A DNA stretch of 27,059 nucleotides from positions 1 through 27,059 of the IMG/VR virus record IMGVR_UViG_3300035698_019948; one strand, written 5' to 3'. Of this stretch, positions 21,147 to 27,059 are shown piece after piece. Each line of letters begins with the position of its first letter. The first letter of the stretch is position 1. The stretch is from a virus. A program made the translations under genes and the position numbers. Under the pieces are notes generated by a model. That model made no database searches, was not told the DNA's origin, and was given only the letters and a program-made list of their open reading frames with translations.

Positions 21147-23141
21147 TTATAAAAGTCCGTCTTCAGCACTAAGTGTAGCCAACTCTTCTTCTGTCGGGGG
21201 TGCGCTGGGATCCTGTGGGATCAATGCTCCTCCTAACTCTGCTTTAAGTTGTTCGTTCTCAGCAGCGAGCGCTTCAAGTGTAGCTTGTGTTTCATCATTC
21301 TCTTGTAGTTTGGTTAGGATGCTCGACTTATAGGGAAGATCAGTTAATTCAACAAAGGTCTTGGCATCTATCACGCCTGTTTGAACCAGCTGGCTCATAG
21401 TGGAGAACACCTCTTCTTTGTTAAGACCCGCATTAGAGCTGGGCAACGGTCTGACTTCATAGTTAAGCTTTTGGATTTCATCGGGATCAAATTCTATAAA
21501 CTGGATCCGTCCTGATGCATCGTAAACTCTAAGCTTCTTCTCAACTGACCACCTTTTGACAATACGGCTAGCGGTTAACTCAGTGAGTCTTGGGAGTGAA
21601 TACTCCATTAGATATTTTTGCTTAAGCTGGATTCTGCTTCTGGTAGCGCCTATTAAACTATTAACAGCACTGGCAGCGGTAATCCCATTAGGCCTTCTAC
21701 CTTGGGACGCTTCATTAATCCCACTGATTGCTTCAATCGCTTCTCTGTCACCTAGCTTTCTATTGTTAAGTTGGGGAGAAGTGGTCCCAGGTTCAAGTCT
21801 TCTTGCCTCGGTTCCTTGTTTCTTTTTGACAACCAAACCAGGCGCGTTTGTCAACGTGTCTACGTCAACTCCGGATTCTTCATCGACTATCCAGCCGGAG
21901 TTACCGGTCAAGCGGAGAGACTGTAACTCTGACCAATCCATCTCATTGTAGGATTTCTGAGGAGAGATAAGGTTCTTAACTTCCCCTTGTGCATAGATAG
22001 AGTCTTCAGTCTTATATGCATAGATAGGGACGAGAGGAATCATCCCGTCATCTTCTGGTGCTCGACCGTCATAGAGGATTAAACCTCCGTTCTTAATAAC
22101 TAGTCTTAAATTGTTTGGATACTTTGGCTTCTTACTATCAGGGTTTTCACCTAATAAGATCTCGTGCTGTCTAATATGATCATCGATGATCTGAAAGAAT
22201 ACAGAGAGCTGAGGGTCTTCAGTTATCAAGATCATGTCTTGTTCAGTGACTTCACTTATATCTATCTGAAGCGCCTGAGAAACCATTTCAACTTTTAAAA
22301 GCTTATGAGCTTGGATGTGAGCTTCATGGTCTTCATATTTAGAAACATCAGGATTAATTCCCTGGGATAACTCTTCACCTTCTTTATTGATTTCTTCAGC
22401 AGTCTCTTCTTCTGGAATGGAAGCTAACTCATAGTCTCTAAACCAATATTCCTCAACCATAGTAATGTTATCGCCCTCATATCTTCCACGAGTACTCTCG
22501 GTAGAGATCTGAGGAGACCACTTATCAGATAAGGATCCATCCGGGGTGATGCTAGATTGACCGTCTTTCTGGTCTTTTACTTTAACTATCTCATCTGCTT
22601 TCTTAGGAAATCTTCTTTTGAGTTCATTGATATCTGTAGGGATTTGGATAAGAGCATATTGAGCTTCATGCATTTCACTCGCCGATGGATCGACAAATAC
22701 GTGTCTCCAGCCCAAGTTCTTTATTACAACATTCCCATCACCGTTTTCAGCATCAGGGTCGTAATCTACATACAGCCAAGAAGTACCGACTATTAAGGAA
22801 GACCTAACCGCCTGGCTAAGTTTAAGCATCATCCTTTGCTTCTCATAGACAAACTGGACGGCAGACTCTAATACCTTGGCAGTATCAGTATTTTCTTCAT
22901 CTAATGGGACAATATCAACCAATTGAGATTGGACATCTGTTATGACTGGGACTTCGCCTTCTACAATAGTAAATACCCAGTTCTTTACTGGGCGTTTCTT
23001 AGCAAATTTCCACTGATCCCCATAATAGAAGGACTCAGCTTCTGTCCATCCTGACTCAAACTGGTCTCTATACTTAGTGAGGTCATCTTTAAATAGCCCT
23101 AGTTTTTTGAGTAACTTCTTATCTTCATCGGTTTTATCCAA
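21147..23141 (-). CDS. Portal protein
   Basis: 664 residues, a P22-like length. Features: YRDQFESGWTEAESFYYGDQW near the N-terminus, then the SWLYVDYDP and GWRHVFVDPSASE segments of podovirus portals, and a long C-terminal helix (QLVQTGVIDAKTFVELTDLP to the end). Start is TTG with GAGGTGAT just upstream; no ATG is suitable. It is the ring through which DNA enters the head and on which the adaptor sits. The 80-base gap upstream separates it from a divergent plus gene. Confidence 0.8.
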   Translation of the reverse strand: MDKTDEDKKLLKKLGLFKDDLTKYRDQFESGWTEAESFYYGDQWKFAKKRPVKNWVFTIVEGEVPVITDVQSQLVDIVPLDEENTDTAKVLESAVQFVYEKQRMMLKLSQAVRSSLIVGTSWLYVDYDPDAENGDGNVVIKNLGWRHVFVDPSASEMHEAQYALIQIPTDINELKRRFPKKADEIVKVKDQKDGQSSITPDGSLSDKWSPQISTESTRGRYEGDNITMVEEYWFRDYELASIPEEETAEEINKEGEELSQGINPDVSKYEDHEAHIQAHKLLKVEMVSQALQIDISEVTEQDMILITEDPQLSVFFQIIDDHIRQHEILLGENPDSKKPKYPNNLRLVIKNGGLILYDGRAPEDDGMIPLVPIYAYKTEDSIYAQGEVKNLISPQKSYNEMDWSELQSLRLTGNSGWIVDEESGVDVDTLTNAPGLVVKKKQGTEARRLEPGTTSPQLNNRKLGDREAIEAISGINEASQGRRPNGITAASAVNSLIGATRSRIQLKQKYLMEYSLPRLTELTASRIVKRWSVEKKLRVYDASGRIQFIEFDPDEIQKLNYEVRPLPSSNAGLNKEEVFSTMSQLVQTGVIDAKTFVELTDLPYKSSILTKLQENDETQATLEALAAENEQLKAELGGALIPQDPSAPPTEEELATLSAEDGLL

Positions 23142-23221
23142 GAATCACCTCATTGACGAATATCTATATCCATTAGATCCTACATTAGTACTATTAAGAG
23201 TGTACTGATACGGGAGTTTAG

Positions 23222-23590
23222 ATGGCAAGGTCGAGTTACTTTGTATTCAAGTTTGATAACGGACAGCTAGAAGTTATGGAGCCTGGTGCTGCTTATGAAT
23301 ATGCAAAAAAACATAAGCTTGAGATTGTGAAAGACGGTTATGAAAACGCTAAGAATACAGTGAGAATGACTAAGGATGGGTTCACTCCCGGATATAATCC
23401 TGGGCTGGGAGAACACGTTGGGGGAAGAAGAGAACACGCCCGAAAGCTGAAAGAGAAAGGCTTAGTTGAGATGGGTAAAGATCATAGACCCCAAGTCTCT
23501 GAGAAGAAAACTGAGTATTTTACTAAGGATGTTAAAAAAGAACTTAGCACCGCTGGAGTAAGCGACCGAACAATAGATACTTTGAGTTAG
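23222..23590 (+). CDS. Conserved-type phage protein on the plus strand
   Basis: 122 residues. The motif GFTPGYNPGLGEHVGGRREHARKLKEKGLVEMG is one I recognise from small phage and bacterial proteins of unknown function (a G-Y-N-P-x-L-G...R-R-E-H...L-K-x-x-G-L-V signature). GGGAG with 5-base spacing precedes ATG. It is the only plus gene in the virion block, divergent from the portal gene and overlapping the next minus gene tail-to-tail by 4 bases, so it needs its own promoter; I do not see a clear one in 23142-23221. Confidence 0.75.
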   Translation: MARSSYFVFKFDNGQLEVMEPGAAYEYAKKHKLEIVKDGYENAKNTVRMTKDGFTPGYNPGLGEHVGGRREHARKLKEKGLVEMGKDHRPQVSEKKTEYFTKDVKKELSTAGVSDRTIDTLS

Positions 23591-23805
23591 TTCTTAAATT
23601 GATCCTCTACAAGCCCCATCATCTTCTTAGTCTCATCAGCTTCTGGATTGTAGGCCTTCAGCTTTTTTGAGAACATGGGGCTAATAAACCCGCCCTTACT
23701 TAGGTTGGGTTCTTCTTTCCCGGACAGAAGGGTAATCTTAACTCTTGCGCTTAGTAAGAGTATTACCGAAGCTCCTAATAGCATTCCTTGATAAAAATCA
23801 CTCAT
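23587..23805 (-). CDS. Small membrane protein A
   Basis: 72 residues. One N-terminal membrane helix (GMLLGASVILLLSARV), then a basic cytoplasmic or periplasmic part (KKLKAYNPEADETKKM). It shares L-L-G-A-S-V with the next-upstream gene, suggesting a duplicated pair. The start overlaps that gene's stop (ATGA). Function unknown. Confidence 0.65.
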   Translation of the reverse strand: MSDFYQGMLLGASVILLLSARVKITLLSGKEEPNLSKGGFISPMFSKKLKAYNPEADETKKMMGLVEDQFKN

Positions 23806-23957
23806 AGCTTACTTGCCTTTTTTTTCTTCAAATAAGATCTTATGAAGAACAATACACTAGCACCCAAAAGTAAAAGACCGTAACCAAGATCATCGTTGGC
23901 GGAGTCCAGAAGTGCCTGCTTGTCCATTTGTGAGCTTCCAAGTACAAAGTTAAACAT
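23802..23957 (-). CDS. Small membrane protein B
   Basis: 51 residues (MFNFVLGSSQMDKQALLDS...). One membrane helix (GYGLLLLGASVLFFIRSYL) and a Lys-rich end. GGGGAAGAA precedes ATG. It fills the gap between the terminase nuclease part and membrane protein A. The L-L-G-A-S-V core is common to both proteins. Role unknown; holin or antiholin pairs can look like this, but the lysis cassette is elsewhere. Confidence 0.6.
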   Translation of the reverse strand: MFNFVLGSSQMDKQALLDSANDDLGYGLLLLGASVLFFIRSYLKKKKASKL

Positions 23958-23966
23958 TTCTTCCCC

Positions 23967-24743
23967 TTATTCAAAATAGTTATCATTGATTCTTTTCCTA
24001 TCATACATCTCTAGTTTCTCTTTTAAATTCTTGGCCTTCTTAATATCTGCAAATGGTACAAAGGCTTTCATATTGCCCGGTATTGCCTGCTTTATCGCCT
24101 GTAAAGCAATACAAGCTGAGACTACCCTATCCTTACTGTTAAGGGTCACGTCACCAGACGCCTCTACAAATAATGAGGCCATCTCCTGTAGTAGGTTTGA
24201 GTCGTTGATAGTTACTGCGTTTTCTCTCACAGCGGCGACAAACTCATCCATCATTAAACCCTTAGTCCTAGTGTTGGTCTGCCAACCTATCTTCTTAGTT
24301 GGACCTTCGCCCCGTTCTTCCTTGACTGTCCTAGTATATACATTAGTGTAACCGCGCCTTTTCATAGCAGCGGCAGTGGCATGGCCGTGATTGTTTATCT
24401 CAACTGCTATTAATGCATTATTGTAGAAGGATCCTATTTTACAAAGAAGATCACCGAAAAGATCAGGATCAATGTGACCGTGCCAACTAGCAACTTGATT
24501 GAGAGACTTATCAACGACAAATGCGCTAGAAAAATCTCCATGTTCTAAACCCTCAGCGACGTCAGCGCCAACAGCGTAAATCCTATCAGGATTAGGATTC
24601 TCGTAAACATGAAACCTCCCATCGTCCCTAGGAGTAATAACGTTCTCTCTTGGTAGTAAAGTGATAATCACACCTAGTGCATCTGTGTCGGTGCCATCTT
24701 CCATCGCTGTAAAATACACCCATATATTCCATCTTGTGCCCAA
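23967..24743 (-). CDS. Terminase large subunit, nuclease half
   Basis: The nuclease domain (RNase H-like) of the packaging motor: GADVAEGLEHGDFS with D61, V-E115-I-N-N-H, and D205 in NSKDRVVSACIA are the three acidic positions (numbered from TTG 24743). It cuts DNA at the start and end of packaging. The protein-like region begins at about residue 37 (TPRDDGRFHVYENP); residues before it overlap the micro-ORF 24628-24774. Start codon is uncertain: TTG 24743, ATG 24704, GTG 24671. The ATPase part is a separate gene, in another frame. Confidence 0.75.
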   Translation of the reverse strand: MGTRWNIWVYFTAMEDGTDTDALGVIITLLPRENVITPRDDGRFHVYENPNPDRIYAVGADVAEGLEHGDFSSAFVVDKSLNQVASWHGHIDPDLFGDLLCKIGSFYNNALIAVEINNHGHATAAAMKRRGYTNVYTRTVKEERGEGPTKKIGWQTNTRTKGLMMDEFVAAVRENAVTINDSNLLQEMASLFVEASGDVTLNSKDRVVSACIALQAIKQAIPGNMKAFVPFADIKKAKNLKEKLEMYDRKRINDNYFE

Positions 24744-24774
24744 ACAGATTACACAGCCTTTGATACCACTTCAT
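24628..24774 (-). CDS. 48-residue zinc-knuckle-like micro-protein in the terminase split
   Basis: MKWYQRLCNLFGHKMEYMGV... ends with HRHRCTRCDYHFTTKRERYYS. C32-x2-C35 with nearby H29/H31/H38 could bind zinc. ATGA overlap with the preceding micro-ORF; its 3-prime part overlaps the nuclease gene start in another frame. Composition is protein-like. It shares the frame of the upstream ATPase gene, from which it is cut off by two TAA codons. Role unknown. Confidence 0.5.
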   Translation of the reverse strand: MKWYQRLCNLFGHKMEYMGVFYSDGRWHRHRCTRCDYHFTTKRERYYS

Positions 24775-24884
24775 AAAGGGATCCCCATAGCGTCCATAAT
24801 CGCCCACATCGCATAAGCAAATGCCGTGATACCCAACAAAAGAGCAATAATCATTACCGCCTCTTTAAATTCTTTAAAATTCAT
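24771..24884 (-). CDS. 37-residue membrane micro-protein in the terminase split
   Basis: MNFKEFKEAVMIIALLLGITAFAYAMWAIMDAMGIPL: a single membrane helix with a charged N-terminus. It starts inside the last codons of the ATPase gene, with GAGAG upstream, and ends in ATGA overlap with the next micro-ORF. The overlaps at both ends suggest real translation. Role unknown. Confidence 0.5.
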   Translation of the reverse strand: MNFKEFKEAVMIIALLLGITAFAYAMWAIMDAMGIPL

Positions 24885-25857
24885 ATCTCTCAACCTTGAT
24901 AGATTTAACTCTCTCAATTAAGTCATTAATAATATCTATTGAAAAGACAGAGCGCCCACTCATAATAAAAGCTTCCTGCGGTGTGGTGGGGTACTCTTGT
25001 CTGAATTGATCCTCAGGTCTTAATAGTGCCGTGCCCATCTCGTTACTTATCTTCCATCTTCTCCAAGCTAACTGCTTGATATTTAAGCCAAACATCTCGC
25101 TCAGTTCCCTCTCATAATCATTTAGCACTAAGTCCGTATCATCCATTTGATACTCATCATTCTCATACCAAGGGAAAAAGATAGGGGTGTAATCCGATTC
25201 ACCCGCTTGTGCTGATTTCCATCTATTATAAAACTCCTCCCCATGACCTGTTATCCCATTAGCTGTGGATTCAATAATCACACTGGTGCCAGGTTTTCTG
25301 GGTACTGATTGCATAAGGGAGGTCATAACAGTGGGAGCATTTGCCCAAAATGCCATCTCTGAGACATGTAGATCAGTTATAGTCCCGGATCGACCAGCGG
25401 TTAGCTTGTTAGATGTTTCAACCGATATCGTGCTTAGTAGTCCTGACTTGGTAGCTCTTTCAACTTCATTGGGGTTAGCGAAGGCTAACTCCTTCCTGTT
25501 TGAGTACCTCTTCATGGGCTTAAGTAACTCGGGGACATAATCGTAATAGCGAGAACACATATTAAACAGGTTCCCAGCAGCATCATTATCGTGAGCTATG
25601 ATCATCGCGTTTCTATATCTATTGGTTGAGCAGGTTTGATAAGTGAGAGCAGTTGAGAAGGTAGAAATACCCAGTTGTCTTGCCTTTAGGATAATTAACC
25701 TAACAGGATTGCCGCTTCTTCTTTGTTCTTTGATTGTTTCCCATAATCGCATTTGTTGAATATTAAACACCAATGGGATTAGCTTCGAGTCCTTCGTTAG
25801 AATCTTGAGAAACTTAGAATACTGTTCAAGGTCTCTTAGCTTCTCAAGTGTATTCAT
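24874..25857 (-). CDS. Terminase large subunit, ATPase half
   Basis: 327 residues. K58-A-R-Q-L-G-I-S-T66 is the degenerate Walker A loop of terminases, HVSEMAFW the Walker B region with the catalytic Glu, and IESTANG the coupling motif. The end (PQEAFIMSGRSVFSIDIINDL...VERYEF) is where a normal terminase would continue into the nuclease domain. Instead TAA stops it. It drives DNA into the head. ATG overlaps the stop of 25857-26075 (TAATG). Confidence 0.85.
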   Translation of the reverse strand: MNTLEKLRDLEQYSKFLKILTKDSKLIPLVFNIQQMRLWETIKEQRRSGNPVRLIILKARQLGISTFSTALTYQTCSTNRYRNAMIIAHDNDAAGNLFNMCSRYYDYVPELLKPMKRYSNRKELAFANPNEVERATKSGLLSTISVETSNKLTAGRSGTITDLHVSEMAFWANAPTVMTSLMQSVPRKPGTSVIIESTANGITGHGEEFYNRWKSAQAGESDYTPIFFPWYENDEYQMDDTDLVLNDYERELSEMFGLNIKQLAWRRWKISNEMGTALLRPEDQFRQEYPTTPQEAFIMSGRSVFSIDIINDLIERVKSIKVERYEF

Positions 25858-26075
25858 TAGGCGTCTGGGAGCAAGGGCTCAATACCTGGGATGTCTGAAA
25901 TGATATCGGCCAGTATTGCATCCTCTTCTAGTTGGGTGGCGTCGATTGCGTCTTTCAGTACATCCATTTCAGCAGATTTAACTTCCTTCTGTGCCTTAAG
26001 GTTTTTCTTCTTAGCTTTTGCCTTAGATAGATCAACAAACTTGTCTACCGTAGCTGCTTTAAATTTCTTTGCCAT
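25857..26075 (-). CDS. Small charged protein upstream of terminase
   Basis: 72 residues: Lys-rich N-terminus (KAKAKKKNLKAQKE), acidic C-terminus. Position directly before the ATPase gene is where small terminase subunits often lie, but no helix-turn-helix is seen and it is short, so that role is only a possibility. AAGGAG lies inside the end of the preceding gene; TAATG overlap couples them. Confidence 0.65.
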   Translation of the reverse strand: MAKKFKAATVDKFVDLSKAKAKKKNLKAQKEVKSAEMDVLKDAIDATQLEEDAILADIISDIPGIEPLLPDA

Positions 26076-26410
26076 TATACTATCTCCTTAAAAATACATA
26101 TCTCTATATTGTCAGCACCCTTGCTATCAATGCTTATTACATCATCCACCACGCAGTTTAAATCAAACGGCGTGTTCTCTAATATGTTATCGATTAAATC
26201 TTGAACCAAGAATTCATAGTCGTATTGGGACTCAACCCCGTTAGCTGTACTTGCAGCCCTAGTTACTTTAACAAATGATTTCTGCCCTAAGTGTATTGCC
26301 GCTATGTCTGCTACGTTTGTTATTGCTGGTTCGATGCCAGCTAGAACATCGTCGATTAATTGCTGCTTAGTAACCGTTACCTTCTGATTTAGATATTGTT
26401 TAATACTCAT
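26075..26410 (-). CDS. Hypothetical protein between fibre and terminase genes
   Basis: 111 residues, mixed alpha/beta (TVTKQQLIDDVLAGIEPAI..., SQYDYEFLVQDLIDNILENTPF), acidic. GGGG precedes the ATG at 26408-26410. Not recognised. Placed directly after the fibre gene, it could be a fibre chaperone or a small packaging protein. Confidence 0.65.
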   Translation of the reverse strand: MSIKQYLNQKVTVTKQQLIDDVLAGIEPAITNVADIAAIHLGQKSFVKVTRAASTANGVESQYDYEFLVQDLIDNILENTPFDLNCVVDDVISIDSKGADNIEICIFKEIV

Positions 26411-26418
26411 ATAATCCC

Positions 26419-27059
26419 CTATGTGTTGTGTACAATAGCAAGAAATCTACCACCGTCGGGGTACTGAACTTCATCACTCATGTGACATAGGCCCCTCACG
26501 TCGGTTGAATTAGCGGCAGAGTTTGGTTTATCGGAAACCCCGCCAGTACCTACGTTTGCGATTGCTCCCGTTTGGGTGGTGGCAGCTATGTCCCTTCCGC
26601 CCCAAGATATCCCAAACCTATCCCCAGAATGAACAACACTTCTAATTAACGTGAGATCTACCGGGCACCAATATTCAAATATATTGTTAGTTCCATTGTT
26701 CCTGAAAGTGATGAGGTTGGCGCCATTATATGTGATGTCCCTGAAATCAGATCCGCTACCTTTTTGCAGGGTTAACCCGTTGTCCTGAATAATGCTTCCT
26801 GACCGATTTAACTCAGCTATTTGTAGCCAGACCCTAGAAGACCTCAAGCGGGAAGCTACAATCCATATCCTTGCACCGTCGCCGACTATCCCGTCGCAAC
26901 CTTGCCAGCCAGAATAAAGTCCACTAATGGAAACGGTTGATATTAACCTAAGAGAGTTTCTTGTATACGTGTACCTTCTCAACGCACTGGTCGCTACAAT
27001 CCAAAATAAGTTATTATTCCACCAGATCCCCTCTGGAGTGAATCCAGAAAGAGTACTGC
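26419..27059 (-). CDS. Partial beta-propeller-like fibre/receptor protein
   Basis: The frame is open to the right edge, so the N-terminus is missing; the in-frame TTG at 26982 is only an internal codon. At least three blade-like repeats are visible: GIWWNNNLFWIVAT, GIVGDGARIWIVAS and ITYNGANLITFRNNG, each ending in strands with W/I/V/Y-rich turns. The C-terminus DGGRFLAIVHNT is complete. This pattern suits a propeller in a tail fibre or another surface protein of a virion. It lies before the packaging genes. Confidence 0.65.
   Translation of the reverse strand, partial: STLSGFTPEGIWWNNNLFWIVATSALRRYTYTRNSLRLISTVSISGLYSGWQGCDGIVGDGARIWIVASRLRSSRVWLQIAELNRSGSIIQDNGLTLQKGSGSDFRDITYNGANLITFRNNGTNNIFEYWCPVDLTLIRSVVHSGDRFGISWGGRDIAATTQTGAIANVGTGGVSDKPNSAANSTDVRGLCHMSDEVQYPDGGRFLAIVHNT

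Noticed and set aside
23142-23221. Divergent promoter between portal and plus-strand gene (TTGACG at 23153)
   Set aside because: No acceptable minus-10 at 15-19 bases from it; a promoter is expected here but I cannot point to it.
24527-24625. Hydrophobic ORF inside the terminase nuclease region starting GGGACG-ATG
   Set aside because: It lies fully inside the well-supported nuclease frame and looks like its shadow.

Overview
This window is part of a tailed-phage genome (podovirus-like), with no clear bacterial chromosome genes. The virion genes point to this: an ATPase/nuclease terminase pair, a 664-residue portal, a scaffold-like protein, an HK97-type capsid protein, a head-tail adaptor, a nozzle-type tail tube protein, three Ala/Gln/Gly-rich ejection-type proteins and a propeller-like fibre protein. 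There is no tail-tape-measure or sheath gene, which suits a short tail. The host is probably Gram-negative: there is an O-antigen ligase/polymerase-like membrane protein, a lipoprotein next to the lysis genes, and several Sec signal peptides. I cannot name the host.

Almost everything is on the minus strand, so transcription runs from high to low coordinates. From the right: partial fibre (26419-27059), two small genes, terminase ATPase half, two tiny ORFs, terminase nuclease half, two small membrane proteins, one lone plus-strand gene (23222-23590), portal, scaffold, capsid, an exported decoration-like protein, the O-antigen ligase-like protein, a small structural protein, adaptor, nozzle, an exported Cys-rich fibre-like protein, a small exported protein, a GNAT acetyltransferase and the ejection-type proteins (9107-12827). 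Then come two small genes, a stand-alone receiver (CheY-like) domain, and a lysis cassette (6474-7978) with an M15 peptidase and overlapping spanin-like genes. Three small plus-strand genes (5545-6491) lie between the lysis and replication regions.

The left part is the recombination/replication region: a zinc-ribbon protein, about 590 bases with no convincing gene, SSB with a DDLPF tail, an ERF-type annealing protein, a DnaQ-like exonuclease, and several small genes with a common GGAGGCC(A)-type ribosome site. At the far left is a 517-residue protein of unknown function, coupled to an alanine-repeat protein made of a 12-base tandem repeat, followed by a second copy of the last ~20 codons of the 517-residue protein.

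The most unusual points are: (1) three proteins in the virion block carry Sec signal peptides and even numbers of cysteines, next to an O-antigen ligase-like gene, suggesting that the phage works on the periplasm or envelope or loads virion parts there; (2) the large terminase is split between ATPase and nuclease domains by two coupled micro-ORFs; (3) a complete receiver-domain active site in a phage protein whose start codon lies in a perfect hairpin; (4) one Ig-like module is shared by adaptor and nozzle.
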